Notes: a model not told the origin generated them from the sequence alone. Positions 15,970 to 24,988 are shown, numbered from the stretch's first letter. The stretch is DNA of 32,976 nucleotides from JAGPUQ01 sp947084925 (GCA_947084925.1 CAMTUJ010000042.1:1-32976); one strand, 5' to 3'. Made by a program: numbers and translations.

Positions 15970-16920
15970 TGGCCGCGGTGCGCGTGGATCCGCGCCGTTT
16001 CGGGCGCGTGGCGGTGCTCCACGGCGGGCGCTCCGCCGAGCGCGAGGTGTCTCTCAAGAGCGGCGCCGCGGTGCTGCGCGGGCTGCTGGAGGCGGGTGTC
16101 GATGCCTACGGAATCGACGCCGGCGCCGATCTGCTGCAACAGTTGCTCGCCACCCGGCCCGACCGGGTCTTCATCGCGCTCCACGGGCGCGGCGGCGAGG
16201 ATGGCAGCGTCCAGGGCGCGCTCGAATGGCTGGGGATTCCCTACACCGGCAGCGGCGTCAAGGCGGCGGCGCTCGCCATGGACAAGCTGCGCTGCAAGCA
16301 GTTGTGGCAGGGCGCCGGATTGCCTACCGCGCGCTTTGCGGTGCTGGATGCCGCCTGCGACTGGGTGGCGGTACTCGCCGAGCTCGGCGGCGACGTGATG
16401 GTCAAGCCGGCGCACGAAGGCTCCAGTCTCGGCATGGCGCGCGCGCGGCGCGGCGGAACTGGAGCAGGCGTGGCGCGCCGCGCACGCCTATGACGCCTGC
16501 GTGATCGCGGAGTCCTGGATCGCCGGCGCCGAGTACACGGTCGCGATTCTCGGCGACCGCGCGCTGCCGGTGATCCGCCTGGAGACCGCGCGCGAATTCT
16601 ACGACTACGAAGCCAAGTACCTGCGCGACGACACCCGTTACCTGTGTCCCTGCGGACTGTCCGCGGAGCGGGAAGCGGAACTCCAGCTACTGGCGCTGCG
16701 CGCCTTTGCCAGCCTGGACGCGCGCGGCTGGGGGCGGGTCGATGTGATGGCCGATGCCGACGGCCGCTGGTGCCTGCTGGAAGTCAACGCGGTTCCCGGC
16801 ATGACCGACCACAGCCTGGTGCCCATGGCCGCCGCCGCCGCCGGGCTGTCGTTTTCCGAGCTGGTGCTGGAGATTCTCGCCGCCGCGACCTGTGGCGACG
16901 GCAGGGAGGCGGCGCCATGA
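15969..16920 (+). pseudogene. ddl: D-alanine--D-alanine ligase, interrupted by a frameshift
   Basis: Ddl joins two D-alanines with ATP to make the dipeptide used by MurF. The reading frame starts at ATG 15969 (overlapping murC) with GGRSAEREVSL, HGRGGEDGSVQGALEWLGIPYTGSG, MDKLRCKQLW and KPAHEGSSLGM. It then loses the family match and stops at 16493. The match resumes in the next frame from about 16450 (AAELEQAW) through the ATP-grasp C-terminal half: GAEYTVAIL, FYDYEAKYL, GWGRVDVM, LLEVNAVPGMT and SHSLVPMAA-like HSLVPMAA, to the stop at 16920. The shift lies in a CG-rich run near 16437-16455, and equals one extra or two missing bases. Both halves are otherwise intact and full length, so a sequencing error or a very recent mutation is likely. 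Confidence 0.85.
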
Positions 16921-17693
16921 GCGCGGCGCGGCGCTTTCAGGGTGCGCGTCCGCGCGAGCGGGAACGGCGCGTCGATACCGGGCGCCTGCTGCGGGTGGCC
17001 GGTTTTGCGCTGGTGCTGACGGCGGCGTTGACGGTGCTGGCGGCGGCGGGCGTGGTGTTGTATCGCTATCTGGACGCACCCCTGCGCGTGGTTGCCGTCG
17101 ATGGCGACATCCGCCACCTGCGCCGCGCCGAAATCGAGGACCTGGTCAGCCACCACCTCGACGGCGGCTTCCTGACCCTGGACATGCGCGCGCTGCAGCG
17201 CGGTCTGGAAGAACACCCCTGGATTGCCCGCGTGCACGCGCGGCGCGAATGGCCCAACGGCCTCTATCTCCATATCGATGAGGAAGCGCCGATCGCGCGC
17301 TGGCGCGCCGGTGAATTCCTCAATAGCCGCGGTGAAGTGTTGCCCGGCGTATCGGCGGATGACTTCAGGGAGCTGCCCGAGCTGGTTGGCCCGGAAGATT
17401 CCGAGACGGATGTGATGGCCGCCTACCGTGCCACCGCGGCGCGTCTGGCCGGCGCGGGTCTGCGCATCGAGCGATTCGTCCGGGACGACGAAGGACTCGG
17501 TCTGCGGATCGCCGGCGGTACCGAATTGATCCTGGGACGCGTTGATACGGATGCGCGTCTGGAACGTTTTCTGGTGTTGTGGCGCAAGGGCCTGGCGGCG
17601 CGGCGGGACGAAGTGGCGCGCGTCGACGCGCGCTACCGCAACGGTGTCGCGGTGCGCTGGCGCGCGGCACCCGCCACCGCCCACGCCGGCTGA
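16917..17693 (+). CDS. ftsQ: FtsQ cell division protein
   Basis: FtsQ is a bitopic inner-membrane protein that links FtsL-FtsB to the rest of the divisome. The 258-residue protein has a basic cytoplasmic tail (about 23 residues, rich in Arg), one membrane segment at about 24-49, then a periplasmic POTRA domain starting near residue 56 (LRVVAVDGDIRHLRRAEIEDLV). The FtsQ beta domain follows with PWIARVHARREWPNGLYLHIDEEAPIARW, NSRGEVLPG, and the C-terminal LILGRVDTDARLERFLVLW and VARVDARYRNGVAVRW. The ATG at 16917 overlaps the ddl stop. The ftsA start is 27 bases downstream. Confidence 0.94.
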   Translation: MSAARRFQGARPRERERRVDTGRLLRVAGFALVLTAALTVLAAAGVVLYRYLDAPLRVVAVDGDIRHLRRAEIEDLVSHHLDGGFLTLDMRALQRGLEEHPWIARVHARREWPNGLYLHIDEEAPIARWRAGEFLNSRGEVLPGVSADDFRELPELVGPEDSETDVMAAYRATAARLAGAGLRIERFVRDDEGLGLRIAGGTELILGRVDTDARLERFLVLWRKGLAARRDEVARVDARYRNGVAVRWRAAPATAHAG

Positions 17694-17720
17694 AGCGAGA
17701 ACTTTGTATGGGGAGAGGGT

Positions 17721-18953
17721 ATGGCAGGCATTAGCGGCGAACAGATGATCGTCGGACTGGATATTGGCACTTCCAAGGTGGTGGCGATCATTGGCGTTGC
17801 GGGCCCCAACGGACAGCTCGAAATCGTCGGGACGGGCATGCATCCGTCCTCCGGGATCAAGAAGGGCGTGGTGGTCAACATCGAATCCACGGTGCACGCG
17901 ATCCAGCGCGCCATCGAGGAAGTCGAATTGATGGCGGGTTGTCAGATCCACTCGGTCTACGCCGGCATCGCGGGCAGCCATATTCGCAGCCTCAACTCCC
18001 ACGGCATCGTCGCCATCCGCGACCGCGAGGTGCACCAGACCGACATCGATCGCGTGATCGACGCGGCGCGCGCGGTGGCCATCCCGGCGGATCAGGAGAT
18101 CCTCCATGTGCTGCCGCAGGAATTCATCATCGACAACCAGGAAGGCGTGCGCGAGCCGCTGGGCATGTCGGGGGTGCGCTTGGAGGCCAAGGTGCACCTG
18201 GTGACCTGCGCCGCCAACGCCGCCCAGAACATCAAGAAGTGCATCCGGCGCTGCGGACTGGAAGTGGACGACATCATTCTCGAACAACTGGCATCGAGCT
18301 ACGCCGTGCTCACCGAGGACGAGAAGCAGCTCGGCGTCTGTCTGGTGGACATCGGCGGAGGCACCACCGACATCGCCGTGTTCACCGAAGGCGCCATCCG
18401 CCACACCGGCGTGATTCCCATCGCCGGCGATCAGGTCACCAACGACATCGCCATGGCGCTGCGCACGCCCACCGCGCATGCCGAGGAACTCAAGATCAAG
18501 TACGCCTGCGCCCTGGCGCAGCTCGCCGGCCCCGAGGAGACCATCAAGGTGCCGAGCGTGGGCGACCGCGCCCCGCGCAGCCTGTCGCGTCAGGCGCTGG
18601 CCGAGGTGGTGGAGCCGCGCTACGACGAGCTGTTCACCCTGGTGCAGTCCGAACTGCGGCGCAGTGGGCTCGAGGATCTGCTCGCCGCCGGCATCGTCCT
18701 CACCGGAGGCACGGCCAAGATGGAAGGCGTGGTGGACCTTGCGGAGGAAATTTTTCATATGCCAGTGCGGCTCGGGATGCCCCAAAACATCCAGGGTCTC
18801 GCCGACATCGTCAACAACCCGATCTATTCCACTGGGGTCGGGTTGCTGCTTTACGGGCTGCAACAGCAGCAGGAAAACCGGAACGTGCCGAAGAAAGGGG
18901 CCGGTAACGGACTTCTCGGCCGCGTCCGGCAGTGGTTTCAGAACAACCTGTAA
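17721..18953 (+). CDS. ftsA: FtsA, actin-like Z-ring tether
   Basis: FtsA is an actin-fold ATPase that anchors FtsZ filaments to the membrane and recruits later division proteins. The 410-residue protein has the phosphate-1 motif VGLDIGTSKV at residues 11-20, the SHS2/1C domain with GIAGSHIRSLNSHGIVAI, the phosphate-2 motif VDIGGGTTDIAVF, and the adenosine motif IVLTGGTAKMEGVVDLAEEIF. The C-terminal GNGLLGRVRQWFQNNL forms the amphipathic membrane helix typical of the family. The ATG at 17721 follows GGGGAGAGGG. ftsZ begins 38 bases after its stop. Confidence 0.97.
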   Translation: MAGISGEQMIVGLDIGTSKVVAIIGVAGPNGQLEIVGTGMHPSSGIKKGVVVNIESTVHAIQRAIEEVELMAGCQIHSVYAGIAGSHIRSLNSHGIVAIRDREVHQTDIDRVIDAARAVAIPADQEILHVLPQEFIIDNQEGVREPLGMSGVRLEAKVHLVTCAANAAQNIKKCIRRCGLEVDDIILEQLASSYAVLTEDEKQLGVCLVDIGGGTTDIAVFTEGAIRHTGVIPIAGDQVTNDIAMALRTPTAHAEELKIKYACALAQLAGPEETIKVPSVGDRAPRSLSRQALAEVVEPRYDELFTLVQSELRRSGLEDLLAAGIVLTGGTAKMEGVVDLAEEIFHMPVRLGMPQNIQGLADIVNNPIYSTGVGLLLYGLQQQQENRNVPKKGAGNGLLGRVRQWFQNNL

Positions 18954-18991
18954 TGAACGTTCAATCGCCAGCTTGAGTGAGGGGTAATCAC

Positions 18992-20152
18992 ATGTTTCAA
19001 ATCGTGGACAGTATTCCGGAAACCGCCGAAATCAAGGTCATCGGCGTGGGTGGCGGTGGCGGCAACGCGGTACGCCACATGATCGCCTGCCAGGTGGAGG
19101 GCGTGGAATTCATCTGCGCCAATACCGACTCCCAGGCCCTCAGGGACATCCAGGGCGCGACGCTGCTGCAGTTGGGCAACGGCATCACCAAGGGCCTGGG
19201 CGCGGGCGCCGATCCGGAAATCGGGCGCCAGGCGGCGCTCGAGGATCGCGACCGCATCGCCGAAGTGCTGCAGGGCGCCGACATGGTGTTCATCACCGCC
19301 GGCATGGGTGGCGGTACCGGTACCGGAGCGGCGCCGGTCGTGGCCGACGTGGCCCGGGAGCTGGGCATTCTCACCGTGGCGGTGGTCACGCGGCCGTTTC
19401 ATTTCGAGCGCAGCAAGCGCCGGACCATCGCCGACGAGGGCATCCGGCAGCTCAAGGACCGGGTGGACTCCCTGATCACGGTGCCCAACGAAAAACTGCT
19501 CTCGGTACTGGGCAAATCCACCAGCCTGCTGGATGCGTTCCGCGCCGCCAATGACGTGCTGCTGGGCGCGGTGCAGGGCATCGCGGACCTCATCATCCGG
19601 CCCGGCATGATCAATGTCGATTTCGCCGACGTGCGCACCGTGATGTCGGAGATGGGCGTGGCCATGATGGGTTCGGGGCGTGCAACCGGTGAAAACCGTG
19701 CCCGCATCGCGGCCGAGGCGGCCGTCCACAGCCCGTTGCTGGAGGACATCGACTTGCAGGGCGCGCGCGGCATTCTGGTCAACATCACCGCCGGTCCCGA
19801 CCTGTCGCTGGGCGAGTTCGCCGAGGTGGGCGACACCATCGAGGAATTCTCCTCCGACAACGCCACCGTGGTGGTGGGTACCGTGATCGATCCCGACATG
19901 GGTGGCGAAATCCGCGTCACCGTGGTGGCCACCGGGCTCGGACGGCCCGAGGAAGTTCGCCCGGCGGTGGTGCCGGCGCGCACAGCCAAGGTGGTTCACA
20001 GCAACGGCGACATCGACTACGGCGCGCTGGAAAAGCCCACCATCACGCGCCGCCCCATAACCGAGGCGACCGCGCGCAGACTGGACCTGCGCCAGGACGC
20101 CGACCTGGACTACCTGGACATCCCGGCATTCCTGCGGCGCCAAGCGGACTGA
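18992..20152 (+). CDS. ftsZ: FtsZ, tubulin-like division GTPase
   Basis: FtsZ polymerises with GTP into the cytokinetic ring. The 386-residue protein has VIGVGGGGGNAV near residue 15, the tubulin signature GGGTGTG at residues 106-112, the FHFERSKRR helix region, and the T7 catalytic loop NVDFADVRTVM. A linker follows, then the conserved C-terminal peptide DLDYLDIPAFLRRQAD that binds FtsA and ZipA. I chose ATG 18992 (MFQIVDSIPET) because GAGGGGT lies eight to ten bases before it and the family begins there; an in-frame codon at 18977 would add five unlikely residues. A hairpin-rich gap follows. Confidence 0.98.
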   Translation: MFQIVDSIPETAEIKVIGVGGGGGNAVRHMIACQVEGVEFICANTDSQALRDIQGATLLQLGNGITKGLGAGADPEIGRQAALEDRDRIAEVLQGADMVFITAGMGGGTGTGAAPVVADVARELGILTVAVVTRPFHFERSKRRTIADEGIRQLKDRVDSLITVPNEKLLSVLGKSTSLLDAFRAANDVLLGAVQGIADLIIRPGMINVDFADVRTVMSEMGVAMMGSGRATGENRARIAAEAAVHSPLLEDIDLQGARGILVNITAGPDLSLGEFAEVGDTIEEFSSDNATVVVGTVIDPDMGGEIRVTVVATGLGRPEEVRPAVVPARTAKVVHSNGDIDYGALEKPTITRRPITEATARRLDLRQDADLDYLDIPAFLRRQAD

Positions 20153-20167
20153 TGCGCGGCCGCCGGG

Positions 20168-20268
20168 CACAGCCCCTGATCCCCTCTCAGGGGCTGTGCA
20201 GCGCAACGCCCTGAATGTCTTCCCATTCAAGGCGTTGCGGTACCGGCCGCCCCCGGCTGGCGGCCGGA
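20168..20268. terminator. three consecutive hairpins between ftsZ and lpxC
   Basis: Three stem-loops lie nose to tail. The first has perfect 13-base arms (GCACAGCCCCTGA 20168-20180 and 20188-20200). The second has 15-base arms with one mismatch (20203-20217 and 20226-20240). The third has perfect 9-base arms (CCGGCCGCC 20244-20252 and 20260-20268). None is followed by a T-run, so these may attenuate, protect the 3' end of ftsZ mRNA, or bind a regulator, and not act as simple intrinsic terminators. Confidence 0.5.
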
Positions 20269-20318
20269 CAGCGGGGTTTGCTACCATGGCTCGCCCCGGA
20301 GTCCGGTAAGGCATCAGT

Positions 20319-21233
20319 TTGATCCAGCAGCGCACCCTCAAGAATGCGATCCGCGCGACTGGCGTGGGCCTGCACACCGGGCAAAAGGTATTTCTCACCC
20401 TGCTCCCCGCCGAACCCGATACCGGAATCTGGTTCCGGCGCACCGATCTGAACCCGCCGGTTGAAATTCGCGCCAGCGCCGAGAACGTCGGCGATACCAC
20501 GCTCTCCACGACCCTGGTCAGCGGCGACGTGCGCGTGTCCACCGTGGAGCACCTGCTCTCCGCGCTGGCCGGGCTGGGCATCGACAATGTCATCGTCGAG
20601 GTCACGGCGCCGGAAGTCCCCATCATGGACGGCAGCGCCGCGCCGTTCGTGTTCCTGATCCAGTCCGCCGGCATCGTTGAGCAGGCGCGACCCAAAAAAT
20701 TCCTGCGCATCCGCAAGGAAGTGTCGGTCGAGCAGGATGGCAAAAAAGCCACTTTTCGCCCCTACGAGGGCTTCCGGGTGACATTTGCCATTGCGTTCGA
20801 CCATCCGCTGTTCGCCACCGACGCCCTGAAGGTGGTCATCGATTTTTCCAGCACGTCTTTTGTCAAGGACGTGAGCCGCGCCCGGACCTTCGGTTTCATG
20901 CACGAAATCGGCTATCTGCGCTCCAAGGGGCTCGCGCTGGGCGGCAGCATGGACAATGCCATCGTGGTCGACGACACGGGTGTGCTGAACGAAGACGGGC
21001 TGCGTTACAAGGATGAATTCGTCAAGCACAAGATTCTGGACGCCATCGGCGACCTGTATCTGCTGGGCTATGGCCTGATCGGCGAGTTCGACGCCGAAAA
21101 ATCCGGTCACGCGCTCAACAGTGTGCTGCTGCGCAAGCTGCTGAGTCGGCCGGATGCCTGGGAGATCGTCACCTTCGAAGGCGAGGGGGAGATCGTTCCC
21201 GTGTCCTACTCCCGCCCGGTGCTGGCGAGTTGA
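20319..21233 (+). CDS. lpxC: LpxC, UDP-3-O-acyl-GlcNAc deacetylase
   Basis: LpxC is the zinc enzyme of the committed step in lipid A synthesis. The 304-residue protein has all three zinc ligands, His78 (STVEHLLSAL), His237 and Asp241 (FVKHKILDAIGD), each one less than in E. coli, and the catalytic His264 (KSGHALNS). The start is TTG at 20319, giving MIQQRTLKNAIRATGVGLHTG; TAAGG lies about ten bases upstream. A rare start codon would keep expression low, in line with the tight control known for LpxC. The C-terminus ends RPVLAS, unlike the SAVLA tail that marks E. coli LpxC for FtsH proteolysis, so turnover may differ. Confidence 0.96.
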   Translation: MIQQRTLKNAIRATGVGLHTGQKVFLTLLPAEPDTGIWFRRTDLNPPVEIRASAENVGDTTLSTTLVSGDVRVSTVEHLLSALAGLGIDNVIVEVTAPEVPIMDGSAAPFVFLIQSAGIVEQARPKKFLRIRKEVSVEQDGKKATFRPYEGFRVTFAIAFDHPLFATDALKVVIDFSSTSFVKDVSRARTFGFMHEIGYLRSKGLALGGSMDNAIVVDDTGVLNEDGLRYKDEFVKHKILDAIGDLYLLGYGLIGEFDAEKSGHALNSVLLRKLLSRPDAWEIVTFEGEGEIVPVSYSRPVLAS

Positions 21234-21246
21234 GTCGGGCTCGGGC

Positions 21247-22149
21247 ATGACCGTCATCGCGTACTTCCGTGGCCGCGTGCGCGCGCTGGTTTCCGGCCGG
21301 CTTCGGTGGGTGCTCGCCGCGCTGTGCATACTGGTTGTGGGCATTGCGCTGGGCAATGCCACGGGCTCCAATCAGACCCGCCTGGCGCTGCGGATCGAGC
21401 AGCTTCAGGGCGCGCTCGACAGCCAGCGCGACCAGGTCGCCGCCAGCGAGGCGGAGGCCCATCGTGTGCTGCAGGCCATGACGCTCAAACTCGCCGAATT
21501 GCAGGCCCGTGCGCTGCGACTCGATGCGGTGGGTGAGCGCATCGTCGAGCAGGCCGGGCTCGACCGGGAGGCATTCGGCTTTGATCGCCCGCCCGCGGTC
21601 GGCGGTCCCGAGGACGCGACCGACACCGTGGTGCCGCCCGCGGAGATCACCCGCCTGTTCGGAGATATCAGCGCCCAGTTCGATGAGCGCGAGCATCAGC
21701 TGTCGCTGCTCAATGGACTGATCGAGGATCGCAATCTGGATCGCCAGAGCAGTGTCGCCGGCCGGCCGGTGGCGTCCGGGTGGGTGTCTTCCGAGTACGG
21801 CTACCGGGTCGATCCCTTCAGCGGTCGGCGCGCCTGGCACGGGGGCGTGGACTTTGCCGGCGCGGAAGGCTCGCGCGTGGTGGCGGTCGCGGCGGGAATC
21901 GTGACCCGGGCGGGTCTGGAGCGCGGTTACGGCAATATGGTGGAAATCGACCATGGCGACGGACTGGTGACGCGCTACGGCCACAACCGCGAGAACCGCG
22001 TCGCGGTTGGCGATCTGGTAAAGAAAGGCGATGTCGTCGCGCTCATGGGCAAGACCGGTCGCGCCAGCGGCCCCCATGTGCATTTCGAAGTGACCAAGGA
22101 TGGCAGCAGCATGAATCCGGCACCTTATATACACCGCGTCATTCAGTGA
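21247..22149 (+). CDS. Membrane-anchored M23 (LytM) peptidase
   Basis: M23 domains cut peptidoglycan cross-bridges or, when degenerate, activate amidases. The 300-residue protein has one N-terminal membrane segment (about residues 18-38, WVLAALCILVVGIALGNA), a coiled-coil-like region (about 45-100), then a C-terminal M23 domain. The metal ligands His198 and Asp202 (WHGGVDFAG) and the HxH pair His277/His279 (GPHVHFEV) are all present, so it should be an active zinc enzyme facing the periplasm. I chose ATG 21247 because it precedes the membrane helix; the longer frame upstream overlaps lpxC. A similar gene lies between lpxC and secA in Pseudomonas. Specific function unknown. Confidence 0.88.
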   Translation: MTVIAYFRGRVRALVSGRLRWVLAALCILVVGIALGNATGSNQTRLALRIEQLQGALDSQRDQVAASEAEAHRVLQAMTLKLAELQARALRLDAVGERIVEQAGLDREAFGFDRPPAVGGPEDATDTVVPPAEITRLFGDISAQFDEREHQLSLLNGLIEDRNLDRQSSVAGRPVASGWVSSEYGYRVDPFSGRRAWHGGVDFAGAEGSRVVAVAAGIVTRAGLERGYGNMVEIDHGDGLVTRYGHNRENRVAVGDLVKKGDVVALMGKTGRASGPHVHFEVTKDGSSMNPAPYIHRVIQ

Positions 22150-22228
22150 AATAACATACAGCCCCATTTTCGGCAGGGCGCTCGCGCGCTGCCGCCATTC
22201 GCCCCTACGCAAGCCCCGGGATGTCCAC

Positions 22229-24988
22229 GTGGTCGGTTTACTCAGGAAGCTTATCGGAACCCAGAATGATCGCGCGTTGCGCGCGCTGCGCAAGGTGGTA
22301 CGGGCGGTCAACAGCCAGGCCGGTCTGAGCGACCTCGATGACGCGGCGTTGCAGGCGAAAACCGTGGAGTTTCGCCAGCGTCTCGCGGACGGCGCGACGG
22401 TGGACGATCTGTTGCCCGAGGCGTTTGCGGTGGTGCGCGAAGCGGCCCATCGCACGCTGGGGTTGCGGCACTTCGATGCGCAGCTGATCGGCGGCGCCGT
22501 TCTGCACCAGGGTCGCATAGCGGAAATGCGTACCGGCGAAGGCAAGACACTGGTGGCGACCCTGCCGGCCTACCTCAACGGCCTCACCGGCGAGGGTGTC
22601 CATATCGTTACCGTGAACGACTATCTGGCCCGCCGCGATGCAACCTGGATGGGTCCGGTGTACCGGTACCTGGGGTTGTCGGTCGGTGTGACCCAGTCCT
22701 TTGCCGGCCCCGGGGAGCCCAATTCCTTCCTGCTGTCACACTCGGGCAAAGACTTGCTGCCGGTGAGCCGGCGGGAAGCCTACGCCGCCGACATCACCTA
22801 CGGCACCAATAACGAATTCGGTTTCGACTACCTGCGCGACAACATGGCGCTGAGCCTGCAGGACAAGAGTCAGCGCGGCCAGGCCTACGCGATCGTCGAT
22901 GAAGTCGACTCCATCCTGATCGACGAGGCCCGCACGCCGCTCATCATTTCCGGCCAGGCGCGCGACAGTTCGGCGCTCTACCAGCGCATCGACAAGCTGG
23001 TGCAGTTGCTCGGTCCCCACAGCGACGCGAACCCGGGCGACTTCACGCTGGACGAGAAAACCCGCCAGGTGGAACTCTCCGAAGCCGGGCACGAAAAAAT
23101 CGAAGGCTTGCTCGCCAACGCCGGATTGCTCGCGCCGGAAGACAGCCTCTACCAGGCCGTCAACCTGGGGCTGCTGCACCATGTTCATAACGCGCTGCGG
23201 GCACGGCATCTGTTTCATCGCGATGTCGAATACATCGTGCGCGACGGCGAAGTGGTGCTGATCGACGAGCATACCGGACGCACCATGGCCGGACGCCGGC
23301 TCTCCGAAGGACTGCACCAGGCGATCGAGGCGAAGGAAGGCGTCGCCATCCAGAGCGAAAGCCAGACGCTCGCCTCAACCACCTTCCAGAATTACTTTCG
23401 CCTCTACCACAAACTCGCCGGGATGACGGGTACGGCGGATACCGAAGCCTACGAATTCCAGCAGATCTACGGCCTGCAAGTGGTGGTGATTCCGCCCAAC
23501 AAGCCCGTCATCCGCAAGGATCTCAACGACCTGATCTTCATGACCCAGGCCGAGAAATACAATGCCGTTGTGGATGACATCGGCTCTTGCCGGGACAAGG
23601 GCGCGCCCGTGCTGGTCGGTACCGCGTCCATCGAGAGTTCCGAGCTGTTGTCCGCCGAGCTCAAGGCGCGCGGCATCGAGCACCAGGTGCTGAACGCCAA
23701 GTTCCATGAAAAGGAAGCCCATATCATCGCCCAGGCCGGGCGGCCCGGGGCCTTGACCATTGCCACCAACATGGCCGGCCGCGGCACCGATATCGTGCTG
23801 GGCGGCAGCCTGCAAGCCGAGCTTGCCGCGCTGGAAAACCCCAGCGAAGACGAGATTGCCCGCGTCAAGGCCGCGTGGGAAGAGCGCCATGCGCGGGTGA
23901 TCGCGGCGGGCGGACTGCACATTCTCGGCACCGAGCGCCACGAATCACGACGGATCGACAACCAGTTGCGCGGCCGCGCCGGTCGGCAGGGCGATCCCGG
24001 GCTCAGCCGGTTCTATCTGGCCATGGAAGACAACCTGATGCGGTTGTTCATCACCGACCGGGTCAAGGGCATGATGGGCGCGCTGGGCATGGACCAGGGC
24101 GAGGCCATCGAGCATCGCATGGTCACCAACGCGGTGGAAAAAGCCCAGCGCAAGGTCGAGGGCCGCAATTTCGACATCCGCAAGCAGTTGCTGGAATACG
24201 ACGATGTCGCCAACGACCAGCGCCAGGTCGTCTACCAGCAGCGCGACGAGCTGCTGGCCGCGGACCACATCACCGACATCATCGAGAACCTGCACCGGGA
24301 CGTGGTCACCGAACTGGTCGACCGCTTCATTCCGCCGGGCAGCCTCGCGGAGCAGTGGAACATCCCCGGGCTGGAAGAGGAATTGCACCGCGAGATGAAC
24401 CTGGAGCTGCCGTTGGCGCAATGGCTGGATGCGGATGACCGGCTCGTTGAAGCAGGGTTGCGGGAGCGCCTTCAGGCCGCCGCCGATGCCGCCTACGCCG
24501 CCAAGGTGGCGGAGATCGGCCCCGACATTCATGTGATCGAAAAGCAGGTGATGCTGCAGGTGCTCGACAATCACTGGAAGGAGCACCTCGCGGCCATGGA
24601 TCAACTGCGCCAGGGCATCGGGCTGCGCGCCTACGCCCAGAAAAATCCCAAGCAGGAATACAAGCGCGAAGCCTTCGAGATGTTTCAGGACCTGCTGTCC
24701 CGCATCAAGCACGACACGGTGCGCTTTCTGGTCCGGCTCCAGGTCCGCCGCGAAGAAGACATCAACGCCCTGGAGCAGCGCCGGCGCGAAGAGGAAGCGC
24801 GGCAGCGGCTGGCCTTCCAGCACGCCGAAGCCGCCGCCCTGCTGGGTGCGTCGCCGGACGCAGCGCCCGCCGACGCACCCAGCCGTGCGCCGGCACCCTT
24901 CGTGCGGGAAGACGTCAAGGTGGGGCGCAACGAGCCCTGTCCGTGCGGCTCCGGCAAAAAATTCAAGCAGTGCCACGGCCGGCTATGA
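22229..24988 (+). CDS. secA: SecA preprotein translocase ATPase
   Basis: SecA drives unfolded preproteins through SecYEG. The 919-residue protein has Walker A MRTGEGKT with Lys106, the DEVD box starting at Asp224 (IVDEVDSILIDEART), the second nucleotide domain with TNMAGRGTDI and GTERHESRRIDNQLRGRAGRQGDPG, and the C-terminal zinc/SecB-binding tail CPCGSGKKFKQCHG. Start GTG 22229 gives MVGLLRKLIGTQNDR, matching the family N-terminus; the ribosome site is weak. Compared with E. coli, about 17 extra residues lie near 157-178 (see findings). No SecM-like arrest peptide precedes it; the upstream gap (22150-22228) holds only an imperfect hairpin near 22180-22203. Confidence 0.97.
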   Translation: MVGLLRKLIGTQNDRALRALRKVVRAVNSQAGLSDLDDAALQAKTVEFRQRLADGATVDDLLPEAFAVVREAAHRTLGLRHFDAQLIGGAVLHQGRIAEMRTGEGKTLVATLPAYLNGLTGEGVHIVTVNDYLARRDATWMGPVYRYLGLSVGVTQSFAGPGEPNSFLLSHSGKDLLPVSRREAYAADITYGTNNEFGFDYLRDNMALSLQDKSQRGQAYAIVDEVDSILIDEARTPLIISGQARDSSALYQRIDKLVQLLGPHSDANPGDFTLDEKTRQVELSEAGHEKIEGLLANAGLLAPEDSLYQAVNLGLLHHVHNALRARHLFHRDVEYIVRDGEVVLIDEHTGRTMAGRRLSEGLHQAIEAKEGVAIQSESQTLASTTFQNYFRLYHKLAGMTGTADTEAYEFQQIYGLQVVVIPPNKPVIRKDLNDLIFMTQAEKYNAVVDDIGSCRDKGAPVLVGTASIESSELLSAELKARGIEHQVLNAKFHEKEAHIIAQAGRPGALTIATNMAGRGTDIVLGGSLQAELAALENPSEDEIARVKAAWEERHARVIAAGGLHILGTERHESRRIDNQLRGRAGRQGDPGLSRFYLAMEDNLMRLFITDRVKGMMGALGMDQGEAIEHRMVTNAVEKAQRKVEGRNFDIRKQLLEYDDVANDQRQVVYQQRDELLAADHITDIIENLHRDVVTELVDRFIPPGSLAEQWNIPGLEEELHREMNLELPLAQWLDADDRLVEAGLRERLQAAADAAYAAKVAEIGPDIHVIEKQVMLQVLDNHWKEHLAAMDQLRQGIGLRAYAQKNPKQEYKREAFEMFQDLLSRIKHDTVRFLVRLQVRREEDINALEQRRREEEARQRLAFQHAEAAALLGASPDAAPADAPSRAPAPFVREDVKVGRNEPCPCGSGKKFKQCHGRL

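Noticed and set aside
16437..16493. Programmed ribosomal frameshift in ddl
   Set aside because: The site has no slippery A- or T-rich heptamer and no clear stimulatory element. Ddl is not known to be recoded. An indel or base-call error is simpler.
15969..16493. Two separate genes in place of one ddl
   Set aside because: Each half carries consecutive parts of a single ATP-grasp ligase, and the second has no ribosome site or natural start of its own.
22180..22203. secM-like arrest leader or terminator before secA
   Set aside because: Only an imperfect CGGCAGGGCGC / GCGCGCTGCCG hairpin is present. There is no short ORF with an arrest motif and no T-run.
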